A DNA stretch of 17,946 bases from Lachnoclostridium sp. UBA3320 (GCA_002361175.1 DESG01000064.1:1-17946); one strand, 5' to 3'. Counted from the first letter of the stretch, positions 7,782-15,126 are shown. Notes: generated by a model from the sequence alone, not told the origin. Translations and numbers: made by a program.

Positions 7782-7807
7782 ATGGTAAAATTAATGAACA
7801 GTGTTAA
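7751..7807 (+). CDS. Possible 18-residue leader peptide ORF overlapping the phosphorylase start
   Basis: This short ORF encodes MHYYCNCIVPYGKINEQC, with three Cys and three Tyr. It starts eight bases after AGAAAGGA, the best-placed ribosome site in this gap. The start codon lies in the left arm of the 7743-7781 hairpin. The TAA is at 7805-7807, just past the phosphorylase ATG at 7794, so termination could feed re-initiation of the main gene. It could be a regulatory leader, or chance. It could also reflect an alternative N-terminus joined by a frameshift. Nothing in the sequence proves that it is translated. Confidence 0.3.
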   Translation: MHYYCNCIVPYGKINEQC

Positions 7808-8816
7808 AATTATTGGACAAGCAGTACCAAATGTTCCATGGCAAGAGCCACCAGCACAACTAAATGGTGCACCTGTATGGCGCTATAGTGAAAACCCTAT
7901 TATAGGGAGAAATCCAATAAAAGAAGTTGCACGTATATTTAATAGTGCAGTAATGCCTTATGAAGATGGTTTTATAGGAGTTTTCCGTGCAGAGCAGACT
8001 AATGGTATACCTTTTATATACCTTGGAAGAAGTAAAGATGCAATACACTGGGAATTTGATGAAGAAAAGATACAGTTTGTAGATGAAGAAGGCAATCCAT
8101 TTATGCCTGTATATGCATATGACCCTCGTCTTGTAAAGGTTGAGGACACATACTATATTATCTGGTGTCAGGACTTTTATGGTGCATCTATAGGAATGGC
8201 AAAGACAAAGGATTTTAAGAAGTTTGTAAGAATTGAAAACCCATTCCTTCCATTTAACAGGAACGCAGTGCTGTTCCCGAGAAAAATCAATGGCAAGTTT
8301 ATGATGCTTTCACGTCCAAGTGACAGTGGACACACACCATTTGGCGATATATTTATCTCTGAAAGCCCTGATATGGTTTACTGGGGCAAGCACCGCCATG
8401 TAATGGGCAAGAGCAGTGAATGGTGGGAAATGGTAAAGATTGGCGGAGGTGCAGCTCCTATTGAAACAACAGAAGGCTGGCTTCTTTTTTATCATGGTGT
8501 TACAGGTACATGCAATGGCTATGTATACAGCATAGGCGGAGCAATACTTGATATAGACAACCCATCAATAGTTAAATATCGCTGTGAAAACTTCCTTTTA
8601 ACACCACAAGAGTGGTATGAAGAGAGAGGATTTGTGCCTAATGTAACTTTCCCATGTGCAACAATACACGATTCAGAGAGCGGCAAAATTGCAATTTACT
8701 ATGGTGCTGCTGATACGTATGTAGGTCTTGCATTTACTACTGTAGAAGATATTGTGGCTTATATTAAAGATAATGATTCAGCTAGAGAATCTGATACAGA
8801 GATTGGAAAAAGGTAA
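7794..8816 (+). CDS. GH130_2-type beta-1,4-manno-oligosaccharide phosphorylase
   Basis: This is a cytoplasmic inverting phosphorylase that releases alpha-mannose-1-phosphate from the non-reducing end of beta-mannosides. From ATG 7794 it has 340 residues, the usual GH130_2 length. The fold is recognised by VPNVPWQEPP, VWRYSENPII, IFNSAVMPYEDGFIGVFR, YAYDPRLVKVEDTYYI, FPRKINGKFMMLSRPSD, WWEMVKIGGGAAPI and WLLFYHGV. The aspartate of YDPR (residue 110) fits the proton-donor position of the family. A longer frame opens at 7743, but its 17 extra residues are encoded by the hairpin, start directly against AAAGGA and are absent from the family pattern, so 7794 is preferred although its own ribosome site is weak. 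In this operon it should act on imported oligomers, leaving mannobiose for the epimerase next to it. The subfamily assignment rests on motifs and context. Confidence 0.88.
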   Translation: MNSVKIIGQAVPNVPWQEPPAQLNGAPVWRYSENPIIGRNPIKEVARIFNSAVMPYEDGFIGVFRAEQTNGIPFIYLGRSKDAIHWEFDEEKIQFVDEEGNPFMPVYAYDPRLVKVEDTYYIIWCQDFYGASIGMAKTKDFKKFVRIENPFLPFNRNAVLFPRKINGKFMMLSRPSDSGHTPFGDIFISESPDMVYWGKHRHVMGKSSEWWEMVKIGGGAAPIETTEGWLLFYHGVTGTCNGYVYSIGGAILDIDNPSIVKYRCENFLLTPQEWYEERGFVPNVTFPCATIHDSESGKIAIYYGAADTYVGLAFTTVEDIVAYIKDNDSARESDTEIGKR

Positions 8817-8821
8817 TAGCT

Positions 8822-9994
8822 ATGTATGAATTTGTAAATGAGATAGAAAAACATCTCAAAGAGAGACTTATTCCTTTCTGGGAAGGGCTTAAGGATAGTG
8901 AATATGGCGGATATTATGGCTATAAAGGGTATGACCTTAAGATTGATATGCAGTATGAAAAGGGATGTATATTAAACAGCAGAATTTTATGGTTCTTTTC
9001 AAATGCATATATGCTTTTGGGAGAAGAGCATCTTAAAGAAGCCGCAGACCATGCTTATAAGTTTATGATGGATTACTGTATGGACAAGGAATATGGCGGA
9101 GTATTTTGGTCTGTGACATATGATGGCAAGATAAAGGATGACATAAAACACACTTATAACCAAGCATTTGCAATCTATGCGCTTTCTTCATATTACGATG
9201 CAGTAAAAGATGAAAACGCATTAAAGACTGCTAAAGAACTTTTTGAACTTATAGAAGAAAAATGTACAGATGAGCAAGGCTATCTTGAAGCATTTAGCAG
9301 AACTTTTGAACCAGCTGGCAATGACAAGCTTTCTGAAAATGGTGTAATGGCAGATAAGACTATGAATACACTTTTACACGTATTTGAAGCTTATACAGAG
9401 CTTTATAGAGTGTGTGGTGATGAAAGAGTGGCAGCAAGACTTCGCTTTATGCTTGATGTTTTTAAAGATAAGATATTTAATGAAAATATTGGAAGACAGG
9501 AAGTTTTCTTTGACAAAGACTACAACACACTTATAGACTTATATTCATATGGACATGACATTGAAACAGCTTGGCTTATAGACAGAGGACTTTTGGTACT
9601 GGGCGATGAAAAGTATAACAAAATGCTTGCACCTGTTACAAGAACTCTGGCACAAAATATTTATGAGCGAGCTTTTGTAAATAATTCTGTACTGACAGAG
9701 GCAGAAAATGGCGTTAATGATGTTGTAAGAGTCTGGTGGGTACAAGCTGAAAGCATCGTTGGATTTATCAATGAAGGGCAAAAACCTGGTGATGGAGCAA
9801 AATATTTTGAAGCAGCAGGACAAATCTGGGAGTATATTAAAACATACTTTATTGATAAAAGAGATGGCTCAGAGTGGTTCTGGTCTGTTAATGAAGATGG
9901 AAGCCCTACAAAAAAACCTATAGTAGAACCGTGGAAATGTCCATATCACAATGGACGTATGTGTATAGAAGTAATTAGGAGGATGAAGCAGTGA
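8822..9994 (+). CDS. Cellobiose/mannobiose 2-epimerase (AGE family)
   Basis: This is a 390-residue N-acylglucosamine 2-epimerase-superfamily enzyme with an (alpha/alpha)6 barrel. It converts the reducing-end mannose of beta-1,4-mannobiose to glucose, giving mannosyl-glucose (EC 5.1.3.11 activity). Family landmarks in order are GGYYGYKGYDLK, CILNSRILWFFSNAY, KHTYNQAFAIYALS, ADKTMNTLLHVFEAY, YSYGHDIETAWL, VRVWWVQAESIVGF and PWKCPYHNGRMC. The three histidines expected in the active site are visible at about 186, 245 and 376. AAAAAGG eight bases upstream supports the start. The gene begins six bases after the first phosphorylase and its TGA overlaps the GTG start of the second one, so it sits exactly between the two enzymes it connects. 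Action on mannobiose rather than cellobiose in the cell is inferred from these neighbours. Confidence 0.92.
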   Translation: MYEFVNEIEKHLKERLIPFWEGLKDSEYGGYYGYKGYDLKIDMQYEKGCILNSRILWFFSNAYMLLGEEHLKEAADHAYKFMMDYCMDKEYGGVFWSVTYDGKIKDDIKHTYNQAFAIYALSSYYDAVKDENALKTAKELFELIEEKCTDEQGYLEAFSRTFEPAGNDKLSENGVMADKTMNTLLHVFEAYTELYRVCGDERVAARLRFMLDVFKDKIFNENIGRQEVFFDKDYNTLIDLYSYGHDIETAWLIDRGLLVLGDEKYNKMLAPVTRTLAQNIYERAFVNNSVLTEAENGVNDVVRVWWVQAESIVGFINEGQKPGDGAKYFEAAGQIWEYIKTYFIDKRDGSEWFWSVNEDGSPTKKPIVEPWKCPYHNGRMCIEVIRRMKQ

Positions 9995-11166
9995 TTCATA
10001 AAAATTATTACGTAGAACAAGATAAATATGAAAAACTGGTTTCAAGGAAAAATCAGAAAAGCAGATTTTACAATGGGATAATTGACAGATATGAATATCC
10101 TGTCCTTACAAGAGAGCATGCACCAGTTCATTGGAAGTATGACCTTAACGCAGAAACAAATCCATATTTTATGGAGAGACTTGGAATTAATGCAGTGATG
10201 AACTCAGGTGCGATATTCCTTGATGGCAAGTACTATCTTGTTGTAAGGGTTGAGGGCAATGACCGTAAGTCTTTCTTTGCAGTTGCTGAAAGTGAATCTG
10301 GTATAGACGGATTTAGATTTTGGGATTATCCAGTAGTACTGCCTGATACATGCCCTGATGAAACCAACATATATGATATGCGCCTTACAAAACATGAAGA
10401 TGGCTATATTTATGGCGTATTTTGTTCAGAGAGCAAAGACAAAGAAAATCCTGACCTTTCTGCTGCAGTTGCTGAAGCTGGAATTGTAAGGACAAAAGAC
10501 CTTAAGACATGGGAAAGGCTTGACAATTTAAAGACGCTTAACTCACCACAGCAGAGAAATGTGCTGCTGCACCCTGAATTTGTAAATGGCAAGTATGCTT
10601 TCTTTACACGTCCAATGGATGGATTTATTGAGACAGGAAGCGGCGGCGGAATTGGTTTTGGCTTATGTGATGATATTGAACATGCTGTAATTGATGAAGA
10701 GATTATTACAAGCCAGAGGGTGTATCATACTATTACAGAATCTAAAAATGGAGCTGGTGCAGTACCAATTAAAGGAAAGAAATGTTGGATAAATATTGCA
10801 CATGGTGTACGTAATACAGCAGCAGGTTTAAGATATGTACTGTATGTATTTGGAACAGACTTAAATGACCCTTCAAAAATTATAGCAGAGCCTTCTGGGG
10901 TATTTCTTGTACCTCTTGGCAAAGAAAGGGTTGGAGATGTATCAAATGTTGTATTCACCAATGGCGCAATAGCCAGAGAGAATGGCGATGTGTATATTTA
11001 TTATGCATCATGTGACACAAGAATGCATGTCGCAACAACAACTATTGACAAACTTGAAGATTACCTGTTTAATACTCCTAAGGACGCAAGACGTTCACCA
11101 GACTGTGTAAAGCAGCGTTGTGAATTGATTGACAAAAATATGGAACTATTATCTCAGAGTAAATAA
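9991..11166 (+). CDS. GH130_1-type 4-O-beta-D-mannosyl-D-glucose phosphorylase
   Basis: This 391-residue cytoplasmic phosphorylase splits mannosyl-beta-1,4-glucose with phosphate into alpha-mannose-1-phosphate and glucose (EC 2.4.1.281). It resembles the characterised Bacteroides mannosylglucose phosphorylase along its length: RYEYPVLT, APVHWKYDLNAETNP, GAIFLDGKYYLVVRVEG, DRKSFFAVAES, TNIYDMRLTKHEDG, QQRNVLLHPEFV, TGSGGGIGFGL, HGVRNTAAGLRYVLY, GDVSNVVF and YYASCDTRMHVATTT. Asp129 in YDMRL corresponds to the proposed general acid. The start codon is GTG at 9991 in a GTGA overlap with the epimerase stop, with AGGAGGA (9977-9983) seven bases upstream, so the two are translationally coupled. It completes the epimerisation-phosphorolysis route for mannobiose. 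Confidence 0.93.
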   Translation: MIHKNYYVEQDKYEKLVSRKNQKSRFYNGIIDRYEYPVLTREHAPVHWKYDLNAETNPYFMERLGINAVMNSGAIFLDGKYYLVVRVEGNDRKSFFAVAESESGIDGFRFWDYPVVLPDTCPDETNIYDMRLTKHEDGYIYGVFCSESKDKENPDLSAAVAEAGIVRTKDLKTWERLDNLKTLNSPQQRNVLLHPEFVNGKYAFFTRPMDGFIETGSGGGIGFGLCDDIEHAVIDEEIITSQRVYHTITESKNGAGAVPIKGKKCWINIAHGVRNTAAGLRYVLYVFGTDLNDPSKIIAEPSGVFLVPLGKERVGDVSNVVFTNGAIARENGDVYIYYASCDTRMHVATTTIDKLEDYLFNTPKDARRSPDCVKQRCELIDKNMELLSQSK

Positions 11167-11198
11167 TACTGTAATTACAGATTCTGTTTCCTGAGATA
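11150..11198 (+). repeat. Nested inverted repeats across the end of the mannosylglucose phosphorylase gene
   Basis: TATCTCAG (11150-11157) pairs with CTGAGATA (11191-11198) and encloses a perfect 12-bp palindrome CTGTAATTACAG (11169-11180). The outer arm overlaps the last coding codons and the stop lies inside. No T-run follows. It marks the junction between enzyme genes and the two membrane-protein genes and could trim or stabilise mRNA. Confidence 0.5.
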
Positions 11199-11228
11199 GC
11201 AGTTTACTAAACTTAGGAGCAGGATATT

Positions 11229-11897
11229 ATGTTAAAAAAATGGATTGAAGATATCAGAGTTAAAACAAAAGATATGGACAGGAAAGGGACTGTAGAATAT
11301 ATAGCCGCCTATTACTGGTATCATATATTAATAGCGGCTATTGTGCTGTTTTTAATAGTATTGTTAATTTATCATCTGGCATGGGGCAATAGGAGAAAAT
11401 CATTTGCCCTTGCCATAGTAAATCAGCAAATCAACTATGAAAGAGATGAAAAACTTTTAAATGAGTTTTCAGAAAGTTCAGATATAAACAGCAGAAAGCT
11501 TTCAGTGGACTCTGACTATCTTTTTTCTTATGATGATATAAAGCTTGAAGGAGTTAATGAAAGCTCCTTTGAGAAATTTTTCTTAGGCTGGCAGATAGGA
11601 TCTATTGATGCAGCTATAATACCAGAAAGCCTTTACAATTACTGTGTCAGGCAAGATGGTGAATTTACTGATTTAGAGAAAATTTATCCCAAACTTTTAA
11701 CAGGTGATAATAAAGAGAGAAAAGAAAGCTTGTATATGCAGAATGGAAAATATACAGGAATTTATATAGAAAAGACAAAACTTGCAGATGACTTTATAAT
11801 TGATAACAAAGACCCTGTAATGCTTGTCTTTTTAGAAAATAATAACCGCCATATAACACAATGCCGCAAATTTATTGAGTTTGTTTTTGCAGAATAA
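11229..11897 (+). CDS. Single-span membrane-anchored protein of unknown function
   Basis: I do not recognise this 222-residue protein. A basic, charged N-terminal segment of about 30 residues is followed by one hydrophobic span (about 33-51, HILIAAIVLFLIVLLIY) and a soluble domain of about 170 residues. By the positive-inside rule that domain should face outward, since the N-terminus is Lys/Arg-rich. The domain has WQIGSIDAAIIPESLYNYC and ends in KFIEFVFAE, and has no catalytic motif I can name. AGGAGCAGG lies a few bases before the start. It sits 62 bp after the phosphorylase and 24 bp before a DUF624 membrane gene, and the two probably work as a pair. A role in assembly or regulation of the sugar transporter is possible but unproven. 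Confidence 0.75.
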   Translation: MLKKWIEDIRVKTKDMDRKGTVEYIAAYYWYHILIAAIVLFLIVLLIYHLAWGNRRKSFALAIVNQQINYERDEKLLNEFSESSDINSRKLSVDSDYLFSYDDIKLEGVNESSFEKFFLGWQIGSIDAAIIPESLYNYCVRQDGEFTDLEKIYPKLLTGDNKERKESLYMQNGKYTGIYIEKTKLADDFIIDNKDPVMLVFLENNNRHITQCRKFIEFVFAE

Positions 11898-11921
11898 GCA
11901 AAAATCAGAATGGAGGGCTTT

Positions 11922-12533
11922 ATGAAAAAATTAAGTATTGATAACCCATTTTTTGAATTTATGGGAAAAGTGGGCGATGTAATGATTGTAAATATCCTTT
12001 TTCTTATATGTTCAGTGCCAATTATTACTATGGGTGCTTCGGTTTTTGCAATGTATGAAACTTTTCGCCAGATGGGGGAAGACACTTATATTTCTGCATT
12101 AAAGACTTTTAAAGAGGCATTTTTCTCTTCAATAAAGAAAAGCATTCCTATATGGCTTTTATGTTTTATATCAGCAGCAGTTTTAGTATTTGACCTTATG
12201 TTTATAACGAGGGCAGCAGACATTGCCCTCTGGCATATAACTGGAATGGTAGCAGGTTGCCTTATGTTTCTGTGGCTTCTTGTAAATTGTTGGCTATTTC
12301 CAGCAGCAGTATTTAAAGATATGGGGATAAAGGAAGCAGTGAAAAGAAGTATGTTTCTTGCCTCAGTAAATTTGCCATATACATTACTTATGGTTTTATT
12401 AAATTTGATACCAGTAGTATGTTTTATGCTGGGTGAATATTTTATATCACTTATAGCACCAATATATTTTGTTATAGGCTTTGCTGCAACTGCGCTGATA
12501 AATACGAAGATTATTGGCAGATGCAAAACTTAA
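11922..12533 (+). CDS. DUF624 (YesL-like) integral membrane protein
   Basis: This is a 203-residue polytopic membrane protein of the DUF624 family (PF04854), found often in carbohydrate-utilisation loci of Firmicutes (YesL in the Bacillus rhamnogalacturonan cluster) with no established biochemical role. The signature N-terminus FFEFMGKVGDVMIVNILFLI, then CSVPIITMGASVFAMY and TFKEAFFSSIKKSI, is clear. About five membrane spans are visible. The open frame extends to an ATG at 11910, but GGAGGG at 11912-11917 lies just before the ATG at 11922, so the shorter start is preferred. It follows the unknown single-span protein and precedes the isomerase in the same orientation. Confidence 0.87.
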   Translation: MKKLSIDNPFFEFMGKVGDVMIVNILFLICSVPIITMGASVFAMYETFRQMGEDTYISALKTFKEAFFSSIKKSIPIWLLCFISAAVLVFDLMFITRAADIALWHITGMVAGCLMFLWLLVNCWLFPAAVFKDMGIKEAVKRSMFLASVNLPYTLLMVLLNLIPVVCFMLGEYFISLIAPIYFVIGFAATALINTKIIGRCKT

Positions 12534-12554
12534 AGACTGAAAGGTTATAACAAT

Positions 12555-13775
12555 ATGGCTTTATTAAAATTAATACCGAGTTTTAAAGATTATCTATGGG
12601 GTGGGCATCGCTTGGTAGATGAATACAATAAAAAATACGATGGCAAAGTACTTGCAGAAAGCTGGGAACTGTCATGTCACCCTGATGGACCATCTGTAAT
12701 TGCAAATGGAAAATATGCAGGAAAGACTCTTAAAGAATTTATTGATGCAGAGGGTAAAGAGGTGCTTGGAAAGAACTGCCAGAGGTTTAAAGACTTTCCA
12801 ATACTTATAAAATTTATTGATGCAAAAGACAATCTTTCTATACAGGTACACCCCGATAACCACTATGCGTTAAAAAATGAAGGACAGTATGGCAAAACAG
12901 AGATGTGGTATGTAATTGATGCTGCAGAAGGGGCATACCTGTATTTTGGATTTAAAAAAGAAATTTCAAAAGAGGAATTTGCTAAAAGAATTGAAGATGA
13001 CACACTTCTTGAAGTATTAAACGCAGTGCCAGTACACAAAGGGGATACATTTTTTATTGAATCAGGCACAATGCACGCTATAGGAAAAAACATTCTGATA
13101 GCAGAAATACAGCAAAATTCTAATGTGACTTACCGTGTATACGACTATGGCAGAGTAGGAAAAGACGGCAAAAAAAGAGAGCTTCATGTAGACAAAGCAC
13201 TTGATGTTACAAGACGCAAACCTTCTGTTCCTAAAAGCAGCTACCCACACCTAGCAGACTGTGACTATTTTACAGTAGATAAGTTAAATCTAGATGGCAG
13301 GGTTACAAAGAAGCTGGAAGGTGAAGTGACAGACATGACATTTACCAGCATACTTTTCCTTGACGGCAAAGGAACAATTTCATCTTGTGGAGAAACTGTG
13401 GAATATCAGAAAGGTGACAGCATATTCCTTACGGCAGGAAGCGGCTCTTACCAAATAGAGGGAAGCTGCGATGCGGTAATAACAACAATACGTGAAAAAC
13501 AAGACCTTGTACGCATAGGAATGGACGTAGGTGGTAAAAATACCAAAATAACACTTGAAAATGTCTCTGACCATGATGGAAGCAAAGAGCTTAAAGCATC
13601 AATAGATATTGAAGATGGGCTTACAGAAGTATTACAAAGTATTGCAGGCAAAGTTACAGGACTGCTTGAAGAAAATAATATACCAATGGAGCAATGTTTA
13701 GGTATAGATGTAAAACTGGAAGATACCATAAGCAGTATAGTACCGCTGCCTGTAAATGTCACTTTCAAAAACTAG
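12555..13775 (+). CDS. manA: Mannose-6-phosphate isomerase (type I, cupin) with ROK-like C-terminal stub
   Basis: This enzyme interconverts mannose-6-phosphate and fructose-6-phosphate, carrying mannan-derived carbon into glycolysis. Residues 1 to about 315 form a short class I phosphomannose isomerase: LIPSFKDYLWGGHRL, ESWELSCHPDGPS, PILIKFIDAKDNLSIQVHPD, GKTEMWYVID, FIESGTMHAIG and QQNSNVTYRVYDYGR. The expected zinc ligands are Gln97, His99, Glu116 and His174. The protein has 406 residues, about 90 more than the usual Bacillus-type enzyme. The extra part begins VRIGMDVGGKNTKITLE (from 319), like the phosphate-binding start of ROK sugar kinases, and ends where the first ROK lobe would be only partly built (LGID...PLPVNVTFKN). 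The catalytic and zinc motifs of a ROK kinase are absent, so a kinase activity is unlikely. GAAAGG (12539-12544) supports the start. The operon terminator follows directly. Confidence 0.92.
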   Translation: MALLKLIPSFKDYLWGGHRLVDEYNKKYDGKVLAESWELSCHPDGPSVIANGKYAGKTLKEFIDAEGKEVLGKNCQRFKDFPILIKFIDAKDNLSIQVHPDNHYALKNEGQYGKTEMWYVIDAAEGAYLYFGFKKEISKEEFAKRIEDDTLLEVLNAVPVHKGDTFFIESGTMHAIGKNILIAEIQQNSNVTYRVYDYGRVGKDGKKRELHVDKALDVTRRKPSVPKSSYPHLADCDYFTVDKLNLDGRVTKKLEGEVTDMTFTSILFLDGKGTISSCGETVEYQKGDSIFLTAGSGSYQIEGSCDAVITTIREKQDLVRIGMDVGGKNTKITLENVSDHDGSKELKASIDIEDGLTEVLQSIAGKVTGLLEENNIPMEQCLGIDVKLEDTISSIVPLPVNVTFKN

Positions 13776-13784
13776 ATGTAAAAA

Positions 13785-13824
13785 AATAAAACCTCTCTAT
13801 TTTTGGAGAGGCTTTATTTTTTGG
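13785..13824. terminator. Bidirectional terminator between convergent genes
   Basis: AATAAA-A-CCTCTC (13785-13797) pairs with GAGAGG-C-TTTATT (13806-13818), with a T-rich tract after it on the + strand and an A-rich tract before it (a T-run for the - strand). It ends the mannan operon and also the - strand gene that stops at 13829. Confidence 0.87.
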
Positions 13825-13828
13825 ATAT

Positions 13829-14392
13829 TTAAAAATAAATGCTTTTTATTAAATTTTTATCTTTGTCCCAAAGCATTGCCTCACTATTGTTGCGGCTTGG
13901 ATAATCTGTCACAATAGAAAACCATAAATTAACATTATCTAATTCAATTACTGTCGCTCGTTGTCCACATACTGTTACCTTTTCCACTTCTTGATTATTG
14001 AACAGTCCCCATACGAACATATTTTCATCAGACCTATGGATTTCCTGCGCCATAAGCGGATATGAGTCACTCTGTTTCGGAATGTATGTACAGCCTAAAT
14101 TGCTTATATAATTATCTTCCCAGTCCATATTTTTGGTATCAAACAACGCTGATGCAACACTGTTTGATGGATTAAGATAAAACACCATAAAATATCCTTT
14201 GTCCATAGTTGAAAATAATTCCTTGTCTAACTGATAATCAGGAAAGTCAAAAAAATAATTATTTAGAAATTCCTGCACAGTTTTATATGAGGGAGGTATA
14301 TGTGAATAAATAAATATTCCTGTTGATGCTCCAATAATAATACCTAACACAAAATATATTAACAACTTCCATTTTTCTTTAATTTTATTCAT
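13829..14392 (-). CDS. Small membrane-anchored protein of unknown function
   Basis: This 187-residue protein matches no family I can name. A basic start (MNKIKEKWK) is followed by one hydrophobic segment (about residues 9-30, LLIYFVLGIIIGASTGIFIY), so it is either an uncleaved anchor or a signal sequence. The remaining 155 residues would lie outside the cell; they are mixed alpha/beta in composition, acidic and rich in aromatic residues (WEDNY, FVWGLF, VNLWFSIV). No lipobox or catalytic motif is visible. AGAGGA lies rather far (about 14 bases) upstream of the ATG. It has its own promoter and shares the bidirectional terminator with the mannan operon, but nothing ties it functionally to that operon. 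Confidence 0.72.
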   Translation of the reverse strand: MNKIKEKWKLLIYFVLGIIIGASTGIFIYSHIPPSYKTVQEFLNNYFFDFPDYQLDKELFSTMDKGYFMVFYLNPSNSVASALFDTKNMDWEDNYISNLGCTYIPKQSDSYPLMAQEIHRSDENMFVWGLFNNQEVEKVTVCGQRATVIELDNVNLWFSIVTDYPSRNNSEAMLWDKDKNLIKSIYF

Positions 14393-14464
14393 AATTAATC
14401 AACAATTCCTCTTATCTTAATCTTTTAGGCATATTTTGCTTTGTAATCCAGTGTAAGCCAGACT

Positions 14465-14493
14465 GTTATATGCCATTGCCAAGGTTATTGTAA
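14465..14493 (-). promoter_or_regulatory. Promoter of the small membrane protein gene
   Basis: On the - strand TTACAA (14493-14488) and TATAAC (14470-14465) are separated by 17 bp, about 73 bp upstream of the start codon. The gap between the flanking genes also contains loose 6- to 7-bp inverted repeats with no T-run. Confidence 0.5.
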
Positions 14494-14520
14494 GGTTTTT
14501 GACAGGCAATTATATTATTA

Positions 14521-15126
14521 TCAACGCTGGTATTCTAATACATATTGCTCACAGGCATTAATAACTGTAATATTATTATACTCGCAAATTCTTTTTTGTG
14601 AATAATTATACGAAAAGTGCATATGCCCATGTACAAAATACTTAGGATGGAATCTCTGCAATAAATAATTAAAACAGCGGAATCCCCGGTGAGGAAGGTC
14701 TTCTCCGTCATTTAGTCCATAAGCTGGAGCATGTGTAACAAATATATCAAGCCCCTTGTGTAAAAAAATTTTGCAATATAGTCTTATAATGCGTAAAAAC
14801 ATCTGTCTTTCAGTATATAAAAAAGTGCCTTTCTTGTATTTCATACATCCGCCAAGTCCAGCTATACGCACTCCATCAAATTCGTAGATGCGTCCATCAA
14901 TGCAGGTGCAGCCATCAGGTGGTGTTTTAACATAACATTCATCATGGTTGCCATGGACATACAGTACAGGCCCTGTAAAAAATGTTGCAAGAAAAGACAA
15001 ATACTGTGGGGGAAGGTCCCCACATGATATAATTATGTCAATTCCTTCAAGCCTAGTGCTGTCAAAATAATCCCATAAAATTGGAACAGGTTCATCGGAT
15101 ATAAAAAGGATTTTTAAATTTTTCAT
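14521..15126 (-). CDS. Calcineurin-like metallophosphoesterase
   Basis: This is a 201-residue cytoplasmic protein with the calcineurin-type phosphoesterase fold and probably two metal ions. Motifs in order are ISDEP (Asp11), SCGDLPP (Asp37), GNHDE (59-63), THAP (131-134) and GHMH (167-170). The first motif is normally D-x-H; here the histidine position is proline, a variation I associate with a Firmicute subgroup of this family rather than decay, since all other metal ligands are intact. The RLxxxDIIISCGDL stretch and the GLGGCMKY segment support that subgroup. The substrate is unknown; phosphodiester or nucleotide hydrolysis is the general expectation. GGAGA about nine bases upstream supports the start. 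Its ATG overlaps the stop of the ParB-like/BMP gene (ATGA), indicating translational coupling and a possible joint function. Confidence 0.88.
   Translation of the reverse strand: MKNLKILFISDEPVPILWDYFDSTRLEGIDIIISCGDLPPQYLSFLATFFTGPVLYVHGNHDECYVKTPPDGCTCIDGRIYEFDGVRIAGLGGCMKYKKGTFLYTERQMFLRIIRLYCKIFLHKGLDIFVTHAPAYGLNDGEDLPHRGFRCFNYLLQRFHPKYFVHGHMHFSYNYSQKRICEYNNITVINACEQYVLEYQR

Noticed and set aside
7743..7793. Extended start of the first phosphorylase at 7743
   Set aside because: The ribosome site abuts the ATG with no spacing, the extra residues are encoded by an inverted repeat, and the family N-terminus begins at the ATG at 7794.
12086..12526. A 146-codon - strand frame opposite the DUF624 gene
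   Set aside because: It is a shadow of a membrane-protein gene whose family motifs are clear on the + strand.
13776..13828. Frameshifted remainder of a ROK kinase after the isomerase stop
   Set aside because: Only the terminator and the end of the opposite gene are present; no further coding similarity in any frame.
14428..14510. Terminator for the phosphoesterase gene formed by loose inverted repeats
   Set aside because: The 6- to 7-bp arms have loops of 24 or more nt and no following T-run on the - strand.
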